From Pedobacter caeni (GTDB lineage: Bacteria > Bacteroidota > Bacteroidia > Sphingobacteriales > Sphingobacteriaceae), in assembly GCF_900129215.1 (NCBI RefSeq), contig NZ_FQUQ01000010.1:62001-126000 (forward strand): DNA of 64,000 bases, read 5' to 3'. The translations under genes and the position numbers were made by a program. Below are positions 26,617-37,000 of this stretch, piece after piece. Every line of letters starts with the position of its first letter. Position 1 is the stretch's first letter. The notes below the pieces were generated by a model that saw nothing but the letters and a program-made list of their open reading frames with translations, was not told where the DNA came from and made no database searches.

Positions 26617-27147
26617 ATGAAAAAAATTTTACTTAGTGTTGCAATATTTTGCGCGACATTCACCGCAGTAAACGCACAAGTTGCAACCGGTACTACTTCA
26701 ACCCGTACGCAAAACATGAAAATCGTGATCAAAGAGGTTTTCGACCTTGCTTTAACCCCGGGAACATTACAAACCATCAGCTTTGATGCACTGGCCAATT
26801 ACGATGCTGCGGGCGGTATTGAGTTGGCAGCGGCAAACACCGTGAATTATAAAGCCAACCATTTATGGAAAGTAACGGCAATCGCCAATGCACCGGAATT
26901 TACTTATGCTTCTACAGCAAATAGTAAAGTTGCCGATCTTTCGCCAATGCCTACTACGGTATTACAGATCCGTAAAACCGGAGGAACCTATCAGGCCCTG
27001 CCTCCAAGCACTGGTGCTGCGATTACAGTGGCTTCCGGTACCCGTGGAACAGGTAACTTCACGCTTGATTATAAAGCAGTGCCTGGTTATACTTATCAAA
27101 CAGGTGAATATACTGTTGGTGTAGTTTATACCATGACCAACCAATAA
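26617..27147 (+). CDS. Small exported protein, candidate major fibre subunit (3 of 3)
   Basis: A 176-residue secreted protein with signal peptide MKKILLSVAIFCATFTAVNAQ. It is a paralogue of the protein at 25947, sharing DLALTPGT/DVSLSSTS, FDALANY/FSALTNY, KANHLWKVT/KANVPWKLT, PGYTYQTGEY/PGYQYETQEY and a last strand GVVYTMTNQ. The start was chosen at the classic signal peptide; a longer frame begins 16 codons upstream without signal character. The separate upstream gap suggests it may be expressed at its own level, as major subunits often are. Confidence 0.66.
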   Translation: MKKILLSVAIFCATFTAVNAQVATGTTSTRTQNMKIVIKEVFDLALTPGTLQTISFDALANYDAAGGIELAAANTVNYKANHLWKVTAIANAPEFTYASTANSKVADLSPMPTTVLQIRKTGGTYQALPPSTGAAITVASGTRGTGNFTLDYKAVPGYTYQTGEYTVGVVYTMTNQ

Positions 27148-27229
27148 GAAATTTCCGGTATCAGCACGATTCAATAAGGGAAGTCCTCGGATAAAAGGGC
27201 TTCCCCTGCTATGTAATGCCGGTAATCCT

Positions 27230-29956
27230 ATGAATAAGATCCCATGTATCTGCCTGCTTTGCATGGCTGTTGCTTCTTTTCTGTGTTGTTCCGTTAGCGC
27301 TCAATCTATTGACCTTAGTTTTCTAAAAGATACGGTAGAGCAAAATGGGAATGCCTATAGTTTTAATACCCTCATCTTAAGGAATACCTCTGCGGTAGCC
27401 CGTAAGTTTACGATAGAAGCTCAGGTACCCGAAGGATGGCAATTGCTTTTCGATAACCGTAAGGTCTTTGAGCTTAGCCCAAACCAAACGCTTTCTCTTC
27501 CGGTAAGGCTTGCGGCCGCTATTCAGACAGAGGCGATGACTTACAGCGTCCGTTTACTGATCAATGTGGCCGGTTATTCCGAAAGGTCTGAATATGCCTA
27601 TTATGCAAAGGTTGGTACGAATTCAAAATGGCGTGCGTCATTGATGAACGCCAACCTGTTGCTGTCGAGGGGAAAGAGGGAAAATCAATTCCGTGTATTG
27701 CTAAGCAACAAAGGAAATGCTGCAGAAGAACTGAATATCCGTGTAAATACCTCATTGACGTTGCTGCAGGCTAAAAATAACACCATTAAGCTGGCTGCCG
27801 GAAAAGACACTTCGCTGGTCTACAGCTTTATTGTCGCTGCTAAATTTCTGGATGATTTTAAAAGCCAGGAGCTGACTGTTCAGGTTACCGATCAGAAAAA
27901 GCAAAATCAGTTGCTCCTGCAAAGAATTTCCAGCTTTGGGACGGTCTTCAGGGAAAATTCTTCCAGCTGGTATACCTTTCCAATGAGCGTTGAGTTTGTG
28001 GCACAAAATTTTACCACTGCTCAGAAAACATTGTACATCAATAGTTACGGAAGCCTGAATTTAGATAGAGGACGTTCCCTTAATTTCAATTACAGGACGG
28101 ATAATTTTAATTCCCAGTCTGACGGATCTTCGAGGTACGCTTTTCTGAATTACAATTCTCCGAAATGGAAAATATCGGTAGGGGATCAGTCTGAATTTGG
28201 AGATTTTCTGATTGATGGCCTTGGAGCGCGTTTTGGTTTCGACAATGGAAGAGGATACCGGACAGAGGTTCTTGGGGTAGACAGCAGACTTGGAGATGCG
28301 AAGCTGTTCAGGGCAAACCAGGCTTTCAGTTTTAATGGGAATCAGCAACTGGAAAATCAGACCGTAGCAAGTTTTGACCACGAAAATAAGATCAACAGCC
28401 TGCTCAATATGAGCACTTACGACCTCAGCTGGAAGAAGTACAGCCATCTCCTTCTTCGTGCAGGAGTCAGCAGGGAAGAATTTTACCGTTACCGCAAGCC
28501 TTTAAGGAAAATTGGAAGTAGTCTGGGGGCCGCCTATAGTTATACCAGTCCGGGCCTGACCGGCAGATTTGGGATAACCGCTACCGATGCCAGCTATCCG
28601 GGGATCAACCGCGGTTTAATGCAATCCAATAATGAGCTTACCTTTAACCTCAGGCGGGTATCTCTGGGTGTATTGTTTGATTATAACGAACGTCAGCTAA
28701 ACCCTGCTTTAGATACAGGTAATGCATCAGCCAGGTTGTTGGGTGGCCGGATCGCAGAGTATGGCATCAAAACCGGATGGAGATTTGATAAGGGATACCT
28801 CATGCTGATCAGCTCTTTGATTAATCAGGTGCAGTCTTCCAGCGATCTGTTGCTGGTGAGATCCTATAAACTGAATTTTAATGCGGGAACAGAATTTGGT
28901 AAAAACTTCTCCGCTGCTTTTTCGGGAAATATACTGAGAAACAAGGCTCCGAAGGATGCTTCAAAAGCGGCAGGTTATAGCCTGAATGCTTATGCCACAC
29001 TGAGCAGCCGTAACTACGGCCTGTTTGTCAGACTGGACAATGGCCCTTCTTATTATTTTGATTTTGTAAATTTTCTCAATAATGGGTATTCCACCAGAAG
29101 ATTTCAACTGGCGCCCTATTATGAACGATCCTTTTTTAACGAAGTGGTACATTTCAGGCTGCAAATGGACTATACCAGAGACCGCTCCCTGCCGGCTCCG
29201 GAGTTTATGGCACGCGGGGACCTCAGTCTGGACTTAAACAGCAAAGGCTTGTCTTTTCGTGTTTTCGGATCGAAGAGCATAAAAACGGTTGTTGGAAACC
29301 GGGTTGATTACATGAGTATGAGCATCCGTAAGAGCTTTAGTCTTCCCTTGATCGGAATAAAGCGCTTTCTGACGATGAAAGTGGTTCTTTTTAAAGATTT
29401 TAACAGCAACGGGATCTACGATTTAGGGGATGAGGCCATCCCGGATGCTGCGGTAGGAATTGCTTCGCAGAATTTCCTGAGCAACAGAAAAGGAGAGCTC
29501 AGTTATAAAAATATCAATGCCGGAGAATATGATGTAGACCTTAGTCAGGTGAATACCGTAAAAGGCTGGATGCCCAGAAATGGCTTCCGCCAGCATTATC
29601 AACTGAGTAGTTCACAAACTTTTTACATTCCTTTTAGCCAGAGCCATTACCTCTCCGGCAAATTGAATGTTCAAAAAGATCCGCGGTCCCATCAGGTCTT
29701 CCGCCCTGAAAATATCAGGATCAATATCACCGGTTCAGGAGGGGAAAGTTTTAGTACACTGACTACAGAAAGCGGTGAATTCTTCATTAACCTGTCGCCC
29801 GACACTTATAAAGTGAGGATCAGCAGCAATATTTTTGATGAAGATTTCCGTTTGCTTTCCGATACTTTTAATGCCGACCTCCTTCACAAAAAATCCGAAC
29901 ACCTCATCTTTGAAGTCCGCGAACGTAAGCGCCAGATCAATATCCGGAAACAATAG
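27230..29956 (+). CDS. Usher-like outer-membrane barrel protein with Ig-type and SdrB-like domains
   Basis: A 908-residue protein. After a signal peptide (about residues 1-24) come Ig/NEW3-like domains (about 28-230), with LRNTSAVARKFTIEAQVPEGW and LLSNKGNAAEELNIRV. A long beta-barrel region covers about 240-695. Next is a collagen-binding-B/SdrD-like domain (about 700-770) with an acidic loop DFNSNGIYDLGDE that can bind calcium, then a final Ig-like domain (about 790-900). Barrel plus plug- or tail-type Ig domains resembles an usher for subunit export. No classical PapC signature is seen, so this would be a divergent type. It follows the three subunit-like genes by 82 bases. Confidence 0.62.
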   Translation: MNKIPCICLLCMAVASFLCCSVSAQSIDLSFLKDTVEQNGNAYSFNTLILRNTSAVARKFTIEAQVPEGWQLLFDNRKVFELSPNQTLSLPVRLAAAIQTEAMTYSVRLLINVAGYSERSEYAYYAKVGTNSKWRASLMNANLLLSRGKRENQFRVLLSNKGNAAEELNIRVNTSLTLLQAKNNTIKLAAGKDTSLVYSFIVAAKFLDDFKSQELTVQVTDQKKQNQLLLQRISSFGTVFRENSSSWYTFPMSVEFVAQNFTTAQKTLYINSYGSLNLDRGRSLNFNYRTDNFNSQSDGSSRYAFLNYNSPKWKISVGDQSEFGDFLIDGLGARFGFDNGRGYRTEVLGVDSRLGDAKLFRANQAFSFNGNQQLENQTVASFDHENKINSLLNMSTYDLSWKKYSHLLLRAGVSREEFYRYRKPLRKIGSSLGAAYSYTSPGLTGRFGITATDASYPGINRGLMQSNNELTFNLRRVSLGVLFDYNERQLNPALDTGNASARLLGGRIAEYGIKTGWRFDKGYLMLISSLINQVQSSSDLLLVRSYKLNFNAGTEFGKNFSAAFSGNILRNKAPKDASKAAGYSLNAYATLSSRNYGLFVRLDNGPSYYFDFVNFLNNGYSTRRFQLAPYYERSFFNEVVHFRLQMDYTRDRSLPAPEFMARGDLSLDLNSKGLSFRVFGSKSIKTVVGNRVDYMSMSIRKSFSLPLIGIKRFLTMKVVLFKDFNSNGIYDLGDEAIPDAAVGIASQNFLSNRKGELSYKNINAGEYDVDLSQVNTVKGWMPRNGFRQHYQLSSSQTFYIPFSQSHYLSGKLNVQKDPRSHQVFRPENIRINITGSGGESFSTLTTESGEFFINLSPDTYKVRISSNIFDEDFRLLSDTFNADLLHKKSEHLIFEVRERKRQINIRKQ

Positions 29957-29975
29957 TAAATCTTCCTTTTTATAG

Positions 29976-30008
29976 TTGCTAAAACTATTTAAATCTTTCC
30001 TATCTTCG
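29976..30008 (+). promoter_or_regulatory. Possible promoter of the GH125 gene
   Basis: TTG at 29976-29978, 22 bases, then TATCTTCG at 30001-30008, one mismatch from TAnnTTTG. It ends 57 bases before the start codon. Confidence 0.35.
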
Positions 30009-30064
30009 TTTTGTCGGCCTAGCTGTGCCATTGATTTAAAGTAATTACAACCAAATATTTAAAA

Positions 30065-31486
30065 ATGAGAAGAAGATCATTTATTCAAAAAGCAGGTTTA
30101 CTCGGTGCGGGCTTACTGGCCAGTGACCTGGTGTCTTTTGCTGCTGAACCAGGCTTCCCTACGGTAAGGGTTCCTCTGGCGAAACGTCATTTTACAAGTA
30201 AAGCCGTAGAAAGTGCCATCACGGAATTTACGTCTAAAGTGAAAAACAAAGAACTGGCCTGGTTGTTCAACAACTGTTTCCCAAACACTTTGGATACCAC
30301 AGTTACTTATACCGAAACCGCTGGTAAACCTGATACTTATGTGATTACAGGTGATATTGATGCCATGTGGCTACGGGACAGTACAGCACAGGTATGGCCA
30401 TATCTTCCTTTTTTACAAAAAGATAAACCTTTGAAAAAACTTGTTCAGGGCGTGATCAACCATCAGGTGAAATGCGTACTGAAAGATCCATATGCAAATG
30501 CATTTTACAATGACCCGAATAAACGTGGGGAATGGAAAGATGATGTGACGGATATGAAACCAGGATTACACGAACGCAAATGGGAGATCGATTCTCTTTG
30601 TTACCCGGTTCGCCTGGCTTACCGCTACTGGAAAGAAACGGCAGATACCACCCCTTTCGATGCCGATTGGCAGGCTTCTGTGAAGTTGATTTTAAAGACC
30701 TTTAAAGAGCAGCAGCGTAAAGAAAACGATGGACCTTACACTTTCCAGCGCAAAACTTCCTGGGCTACTGACGGGGTTGCCATGTCGGGATACGGATATC
30801 CGGTAAAACCTGTGGGCTTAATCTGTTCTTCTTTCAGACCGAGTGATGATGCCACATTATTTTCTTTCTTAGTACCCTCAAATTTCTTTGCTGTGGTCAG
30901 CTTAAAACAAGCTGCTGAAATTTTCAGAGCCATTAAAGCAGATGAACAAACCGCCAAAGATCTGGATGCGCTGGCAACAGAAGTGCAGGATGCCTTACAA
31001 AAATATGCTGTTATTCAAACGGAGAAATTTGGGAAAGTCTACGCCTTTGAAGTAAACGGAATGGGTAGCTTTAACCTGATGGATGATGCCAATATTCCTA
31101 GCTTACTCGCCCTTCCTTATTTAGGTGCAGTATCCGCGGATGACCCTATCTATCAGAATACCCGCAAAATGATCCATTCAGTAGATGATAACCCTTTCTT
31201 TTTTAAGGGATCTGCTGCCGAAGGAATCGGTGGTCCACATATTGGTAAAGACATGATCTGGCCAATGAGCATCATTGCCCGCGGATTAACCAGCTCGGAT
31301 GACAACGAAATCAAAACCTGTCTTCAGATGTTGCAATCCACACATGGAGACACTGGTTTTATGCACGAATCCTTCCATAAAAATGACCCTAAGAAATTTA
31401 CCCGTGCATGGTTCGCATGGACGAATACCATTTTCGGTGAATTTCTTTGGAAAACATATAAAGAAAGACCTCATTTATTGGGTTAA
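30065..31486 (+). CDS. GH125 exo-alpha-1,6-mannosidase, exported
   Basis: A 473-residue protein of the metal-independent alpha-mannosidase family GH125 (former DUF1237). The N-terminus MRRRSFIQKAGLLGAGLLAS is a twin-arginine-like signal. Family landmarks are GDIDAMWLRDSTAQVWPYLP near residue 98, ATDGVAMSGYGYP near 235, ANIPSLLALPYLG near 347 and MSIIARGL near 402. The enzyme trims alpha-1,6-linked mannose, as found in N-glycans and yeast mannan. A GH20 hexosaminidase follows on the same strand, which fits stepwise removal of host or fungal glycoprotein sugars. A terminator separates the two, so they are likely separate transcripts. Confidence 0.9.
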   Translation: MRRRSFIQKAGLLGAGLLASDLVSFAAEPGFPTVRVPLAKRHFTSKAVESAITEFTSKVKNKELAWLFNNCFPNTLDTTVTYTETAGKPDTYVITGDIDAMWLRDSTAQVWPYLPFLQKDKPLKKLVQGVINHQVKCVLKDPYANAFYNDPNKRGEWKDDVTDMKPGLHERKWEIDSLCYPVRLAYRYWKETADTTPFDADWQASVKLILKTFKEQQRKENDGPYTFQRKTSWATDGVAMSGYGYPVKPVGLICSSFRPSDDATLFSFLVPSNFFAVVSLKQAAEIFRAIKADEQTAKDLDALATEVQDALQKYAVIQTEKFGKVYAFEVNGMGSFNLMDDANIPSLLALPYLGAVSADDPIYQNTRKMIHSVDDNPFFFKGSAAEGIGGPHIGKDMIWPMSIIARGLTSSDDNEIKTCLQMLQSTHGDTGFMHESFHKNDPKKFTRAWFAWTNTIFGEFLWKTYKERPHLLG

Positions 31487-31506
31487 TATCTCTTTTGAAT
31501 AAATTT

Positions 31507-31547
31507 AAAGAGGGTGTATCATCAATCATGATCACCCTCTTTTTTTG
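31507..31547 (+). terminator. Rho-independent terminator after GH125
   Basis: A 10-bp perfect stem (31507-31516 with 31533-31542) followed by a run of eight T. Confidence 0.87.
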
Positions 31548-31638
31548 ATGGCGCTAAAACCTTTTTTATGCCAAAATCGCTGAATGTTTTGTAGGAAATG
31601 TTAAATAATAACTTGTCAAAAATCCTTCCCTTAAGGCC

Positions 31639-33954
31639 ATGAAACCTTTATTTAGAACCTGCCTGATCCTGATCCTTTTGAGTATCGGGATATCCGGATT
31701 TGCACAGCAAAAAGTAAACATTATCCCTCAACCTGTAAGCCTTCGTTTATTGGAAGGTGGTTTTGTGATCAATAAAGAAACGACCATCCTTCTGGATGGA
31801 GATAAAAAAGAACTGAAACCTGCAGCTGCTTTTCTTCAGAGTTATGTCAAAGGGATTTCTGATTACCATTTGGAACTGAAAAACAAAGGAACGAATACAA
31901 TCGCCCTTAAAATCATCAAAAACCCGGTAATTGGTGCGGAAGGGTATACCCTGACGGTCAATAATGAAGGGATTTTGATTTCCGCAAACGGAAGGGCAGG
32001 GATCATTTATGGGATGCAAAGTTTGTTTCAGACTTTGCCACAAGTGCAAACCAACAGGGAGTTAAGGGTTCCTGCTATGGAAATTACAGATTATCCAAGA
32101 TTTAAATGGAGAGGGATGCACCTGGATGTAGGTCGTCATTTCTTTTCTGCCGACATGGTGAAGGAATACATAGACCTGATTGCAGCTTATAAAATCAATA
32201 CATTTCACTGGCACCTGGTAGACGATCAGGGATGGCGCATAGAGATTAAAAAATATCCCGCTTTAACTACTGTTGGCGCATGGCGGGTAGACCAGACAGA
32301 CCGTCCCTGGGACATCAGGCCACAGGCGATGCCGGGTCAGGAGGCCACTTATGGTGGTTATTATACCCAGGAGCAGATCAAAGAGGTTATTGCTTATGCG
32401 GCGATCAGAAATGTAACCATTGTACCGGAAATTGAGATGCCTGGACATGTCGCTTCGGCAATTGCAGCTTATCCTAAGCTGAGCTGCAGTCAGAAAGCTC
32501 AGCTTCCTATGACAGGAGGAAATTACTCTGGCATGGCAGCGAATTACTGTGCTGGTAATGAAGAGGTATTTACCTTCCTGGAAGACGTATTAAATGAGGT
32601 TGTTGCCTTGTTTCCGGGTAAATACATCCATATCGGAGGGGATGAAGTGGATAAAACTTCCTGGAAAAGCTGTCCGCGTTGTCAGGCAAGAATGAAAACA
32701 CTTGGCCTTAAAAATGAAAATGAACTGCAAAGTTACTTCATCACCAGAATGGAGAAGTTTCTGATCAGCAAAAAGAAACAAATGATTGGTTGGGATGAGA
32801 TTCTGGAAGGTGGTCTGGCTCCTGAAGCAACGGTAATGAGCTGGAGAGGGGAAGCCGGAGGGATTGAAGCGGCGAAGATGAAACATGAGGTGATCATGAC
32901 TCCCGATAATCCACTGTATTTTGACCATTATCAGGCCGGACCGGAGGGCGAGCCTTTGGCTTTCGGTGGTTTTAACACGCTGAAAAAGGTTTATAACTAT
33001 GAACCGATCCCTAAAGAATTGAATGCAGAACAGGCAAAATATGTATTGGGTGCACAGGCCAATATCTGGACAGAACAGATCACCACAAGGGAGCACCTGG
33101 AATACATGTTGCTTCCAAGAATGCTGGCCCTGGCAGAAGTGGTCTGGTTACCGGCACAAATGAAAGATTGGAAAAGCTTCTCCGGGCGACTGAAATATCA
33201 TTTTAAAGGCTTTGAACAGAAAGGGTATCGTTTTTCTCCTGGCAACTATACCGTGGCGATAAAGCCAGGGATCAGCAATGGAAAGTTAACTGCCGAACTG
33301 TTGTCGGATGCCATCAATGGAGAGATCTTTTATACCCTTAACGGGGAGACACCAACGATAGGGAGCCTTAAATATACAGGACCAGTGGCGATTGATTCGA
33401 CTGCAGTACTGAAAGCGGTTTATGCGGTAAACGGATCGGTAATGGGATTGGTTCCTGCTAAACAATCCTTCGTTTTTCATCAGGCAACGGCAAAAAATGT
33501 GGTGTATACCCATCCGGCAAGCCCGAATTACCTGGCTGATGGTCAGAATGCATTAACTGATGGGATTCGCGGAACTGCTGCGGTGAATAAATATTGGCAT
33601 GGCTTCAGCGGACAGGACCTGATTGCAATGGTTGACCTGGGCGCACAAACGGCCATTGGGAGCATTAGTCTGGGCTGCCTGCAGAATTATAAAGACTGGA
33701 TCATGATGCCCCGCTGGGTAAAGTTTGAGCTTTCTGATGATGGTGTCAACTTCAGGACACTGAAAACGATAAACAGCCCGGTTAGTCCTGAGGATAAGAT
33801 GACTTTGATCTATGATTTTAAAGCTGTTTTTGCACAGCAGAAAGCCCGGTTTGTACGCGTAACGGCTAAAGTGCTGGACGCTTTACCTAAAGGTCATAGC
33901 GGAGAAGGAAAACCTGCCTGGCTATTTGCTGATGAACTGATCGTTACAAAGTAG
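31639..33954 (+). CDS. GH20 beta-N-acetylhexosaminidase with C-terminal galactose-binding-like domain
   Basis: A 771-residue exported hydrolase. After a signal peptide (about residues 1-22) comes a GH20 N-terminal domain (about 25-150) and the catalytic TIM barrel (about 153-520). The substrate-assisted catalytic pair is Asp335-Glu336 in HIGGDEVD; HWHLVDDQGWRIEI near 194 is also diagnostic. A chitobiase-like C-terminal Ig domain (about 545-615, EIFYTLNGETPTIGSLKYTG) and an F5/8 C discoidin-type domain (about 625-770) follow. It removes terminal GlcNAc or GalNAc from chitin oligomers or host glycans. All expected domains are present and complete. Confidence 0.94.
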   Translation: MKPLFRTCLILILLSIGISGFAQQKVNIIPQPVSLRLLEGGFVINKETTILLDGDKKELKPAAAFLQSYVKGISDYHLELKNKGTNTIALKIIKNPVIGAEGYTLTVNNEGILISANGRAGIIYGMQSLFQTLPQVQTNRELRVPAMEITDYPRFKWRGMHLDVGRHFFSADMVKEYIDLIAAYKINTFHWHLVDDQGWRIEIKKYPALTTVGAWRVDQTDRPWDIRPQAMPGQEATYGGYYTQEQIKEVIAYAAIRNVTIVPEIEMPGHVASAIAAYPKLSCSQKAQLPMTGGNYSGMAANYCAGNEEVFTFLEDVLNEVVALFPGKYIHIGGDEVDKTSWKSCPRCQARMKTLGLKNENELQSYFITRMEKFLISKKKQMIGWDEILEGGLAPEATVMSWRGEAGGIEAAKMKHEVIMTPDNPLYFDHYQAGPEGEPLAFGGFNTLKKVYNYEPIPKELNAEQAKYVLGAQANIWTEQITTREHLEYMLLPRMLALAEVVWLPAQMKDWKSFSGRLKYHFKGFEQKGYRFSPGNYTVAIKPGISNGKLTAELLSDAINGEIFYTLNGETPTIGSLKYTGPVAIDSTAVLKAVYAVNGSVMGLVPAKQSFVFHQATAKNVVYTHPASPNYLADGQNALTDGIRGTAAVNKYWHGFSGQDLIAMVDLGAQTAIGSISLGCLQNYKDWIMMPRWVKFELSDDGVNFRTLKTINSPVSPEDKMTLIYDFKAVFAQQKARFVRVTAKVLDALPKGHSGEGKPAWLFADELIVTK

Positions 33955-33980
33955 CCTGTATTTTGAACATTCTGAATGGA

Positions 33981-34009
33981 TTGATTGTTCATGGGTAATG
34001 TTATATTTG
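33981..34009 (+). promoter_or_regulatory. Promoter of the first hybrid kinase gene
   Basis: TTG at 33981-33983, 18 bases, then TATATTTG at 34002-34009: a full match to the Bacteroidota TTG/TAnnTTTG form, 43 bases before the start codon. Confidence 0.5.
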
Positions 34010-34051
34010 TTTTGGAGCGAACCACATTACTCCTGAAAGAACATCATATCT

Positions 34052-37000
34052 ATGAAAATACCCAATCTGCCTATAAAGGAAAAGGAACGATTACTTGCGT
34101 TAAAGGGGTATGGGCTTTTGGATTCTAAGGCAGAAAAGGAGTTCGACAGAATTACAGAACTGGCTTCACTGATTTGTGAAAGCCCGGTTTCCCTCATTAC
34201 TTTAATTGACGAGAACAGGCAATGGTTTAAGTCTAAGGTTGGGATTACTGAGGTGGAAACGCCCAGGGAAATCGCTTTTTGCCAGTATACCATTCTAGAT
34301 ACTGAAATCTTTGAAATACAGGATGCAAGCAAAGATGACCGGTTTAAAGATAGTGTAGTGGTGACAGGCGATCCATATATCCGGTTTTATGCCGGATACC
34401 CCCTGATTGACCCTGCCGGGTATGCTCTGGGTTCTTTATGTGTGCTGAGTCCGAATCCCAAAGTGCTGAATGACAGTCAAAAGAAAGCTTTATCTCTGCT
34501 CGCCGACCAGGCTATGGAATTGATCCTGGAGAGAAGGAAAGCAGAAGAAAACCGTTTTTTTGAGAAGTTCTATGAGTTGTCTAACGATCTGATCTGCATA
34601 TCCGACCTGGATGGTCAGCTCAAACGTATCAATCCGGCATTCGAAAAGGTATTGGGATGGAGCGAGGAATATATTCTGAGTCGCAATTTTTTGAGTCTGA
34701 TTCACCCGGATGACCTGGAAGCTTGTGCTAAAGAGTTGGATAAGCTATCTGCCGGACAAAATACCACCAATTTCACCAGTCGTTGTAAGACGATTCACGG
34801 GGATTATAAAATTCTTCAATGGACGTCAACGCCCGAACCAGGCACCGGAAACATCTTCGGCATTGCAAGAGACATTACACTGGAAAGCCTCAGGACAGAA
34901 CAGATTAAGGAAAGTGAAAATAAGCTGAGGTCTATTTTTGAGAATTCTCAGGGCTTGATGTGTACCCACGATTTTGAGGGCAATTTTAAAGCAGTAAATT
35001 TTGTAGGAGCAGAGCTGCTGGGGTATACTACAGCCGAATTTTGTAAAATGAGCTTATCAGAGCTTATTCCTCCAAAACATCATCCACAGCTAAGAGAATA
35101 CCTGAAAGAAATAAAAACGAACAGAACCTGCTCCGGTTTGATGACCACCCTTCATAAAAACGGTTCGCATAAGGTCTGGCTTTATAATAATGTGGTAGAG
35201 TCTGATCAGGTGGGGGAACCTTATGTTATCGTAAATTCTATTGATGTAACAGGAAAACACCGTCTGGAGCAAGCCCTGGAGCGGACCAAGAAAATGCTGG
35301 AACAGACGAATCAGATGGCTCAGATCGGTGGATGGGACATGGATGTGGTTCAGAATAAAATTACCTGGTCTGAGGTCACCAAACAGGTCCATGAAGTGGA
35401 ATTTGATTTTAAACCAGATCTCGATACCGCGCTTGAGTTTTATAAGGAAGGAGAGTATAGAGATAAGATCAGCAAAGCGGTAAAACTGGCCATCAGTACT
35501 GGAGAAACCTGGGACCTCGAACTGATCATCATCAGTGCAAAGGGAAACGAGCGCTGGGTGCGGGCACTGGGGCATGCTGAATTTGAGGAAGGGGTTTGTA
35601 AGCGGATATTTGGAACATTTCAGGACATTACGGAAAAGAAAAATGCAGAAATTGCCTTGTCTGAAGAGAAAGCGAGGCTCTCTGCCTTCGTGACTCACGC
35701 CCCTGCGGCAGTGGCCATGTTTGATAAGAACCTGTATTATATTGCGGCCAGCAACCGCTGGACAGAAGAATATCATTTGCAGGATGTGGAAATCCTTGGA
35801 AGGTCTCATTATGAGGTGTTCCCTGAAATTACCCAGGCCTGGAAGGACATTCATAACAGGTGCCTGAAAGGAGAGGTGATTAAAAAAGATATGGACATAT
35901 GGCGACCGGGAGGTTGGGAACATGATCAGTATCTTCGTTGGGAAGTGAGGCCCTGGTATCAGTTTGACGGAAGCGTAGGGGGGATCATGATGTTTACCCA
36001 GGACATTACCGAAAGCAGCAGGCAAGGGGTGGAGCTCCAAAAAGCAAAAGAGCAGGCCGAACAGGCGAGTCTGGCGAAGTCTGAATTTCTGGCCAATATG
36101 AGCCATGAAATCAGGACCCCTTTGAATGGGGTTATTGGGTTCACTGACCTGGTTTTAAAGACCACCTTAAGTCCAACACAGCAACAGTACCTGACAATTG
36201 TTAACGAGTCTGCAAATGCTTTATTGGGTATCATTAATGATATTCTTGATTTTTCTAAGATCGAATCAGGAAAACTGGAGCTCGATATCGAGAAATGTGA
36301 CCTCTATGAATTGGGAAGTCAGGCGGTAGACATCAATACTTATCAGGCACAAAGCAAAGGGCTGGAAATGTTACTGAACATATCCGAGAATTTACCCCGA
36401 TTCATATGGACAGATGAAGTCAGGCTAAAACAGGTGCTGATTAACTTGCTGAGTAATGCGGTTAAGTTCACGAACGAGGGAGAAATTGAATTAAAGATCA
36501 CCGCTTTAACGGAAGCTAAAAGAGGTGAGACCTGTTTTCGTTTTCAGGTGAGGGATACCGGAATAGGGATTAAGTTAGCTAAACAACATAAGATATTTGA
36601 GGCCTTTTCTCAGGAAGATGGTTCTACCACTAAAAAATATGGAGGTACGGGTCTTGGACTGACGATCTCCAATCAATTGTTAGGCCTGATGGGAAGTAAA
36701 CTGGAAATGATCAGCAGTCCTGGAGCAGGCAGTACCTTCTTCTTTGATATACGGCTTAATTCTGAAGAAGGGGAACCGCTGGAGTGGGGTGATCTGTCGC
36801 TGGTCAAAAGGGTGCTGGTAGTAGATGACAACCGAAACAACAGAACAATTCTGGAACAGATGCTCTTGCTGAGAGGAATTGTGTCAGTGACTGTAGAAGA
36901 TGGTTTCCAGGCCATCACATTGCTCAGTAAAGGGGAACATTTTGATGTGATCCTGATGGACTACCATATGCCGGAAATGGATGGTATTGAAACCATCAGG

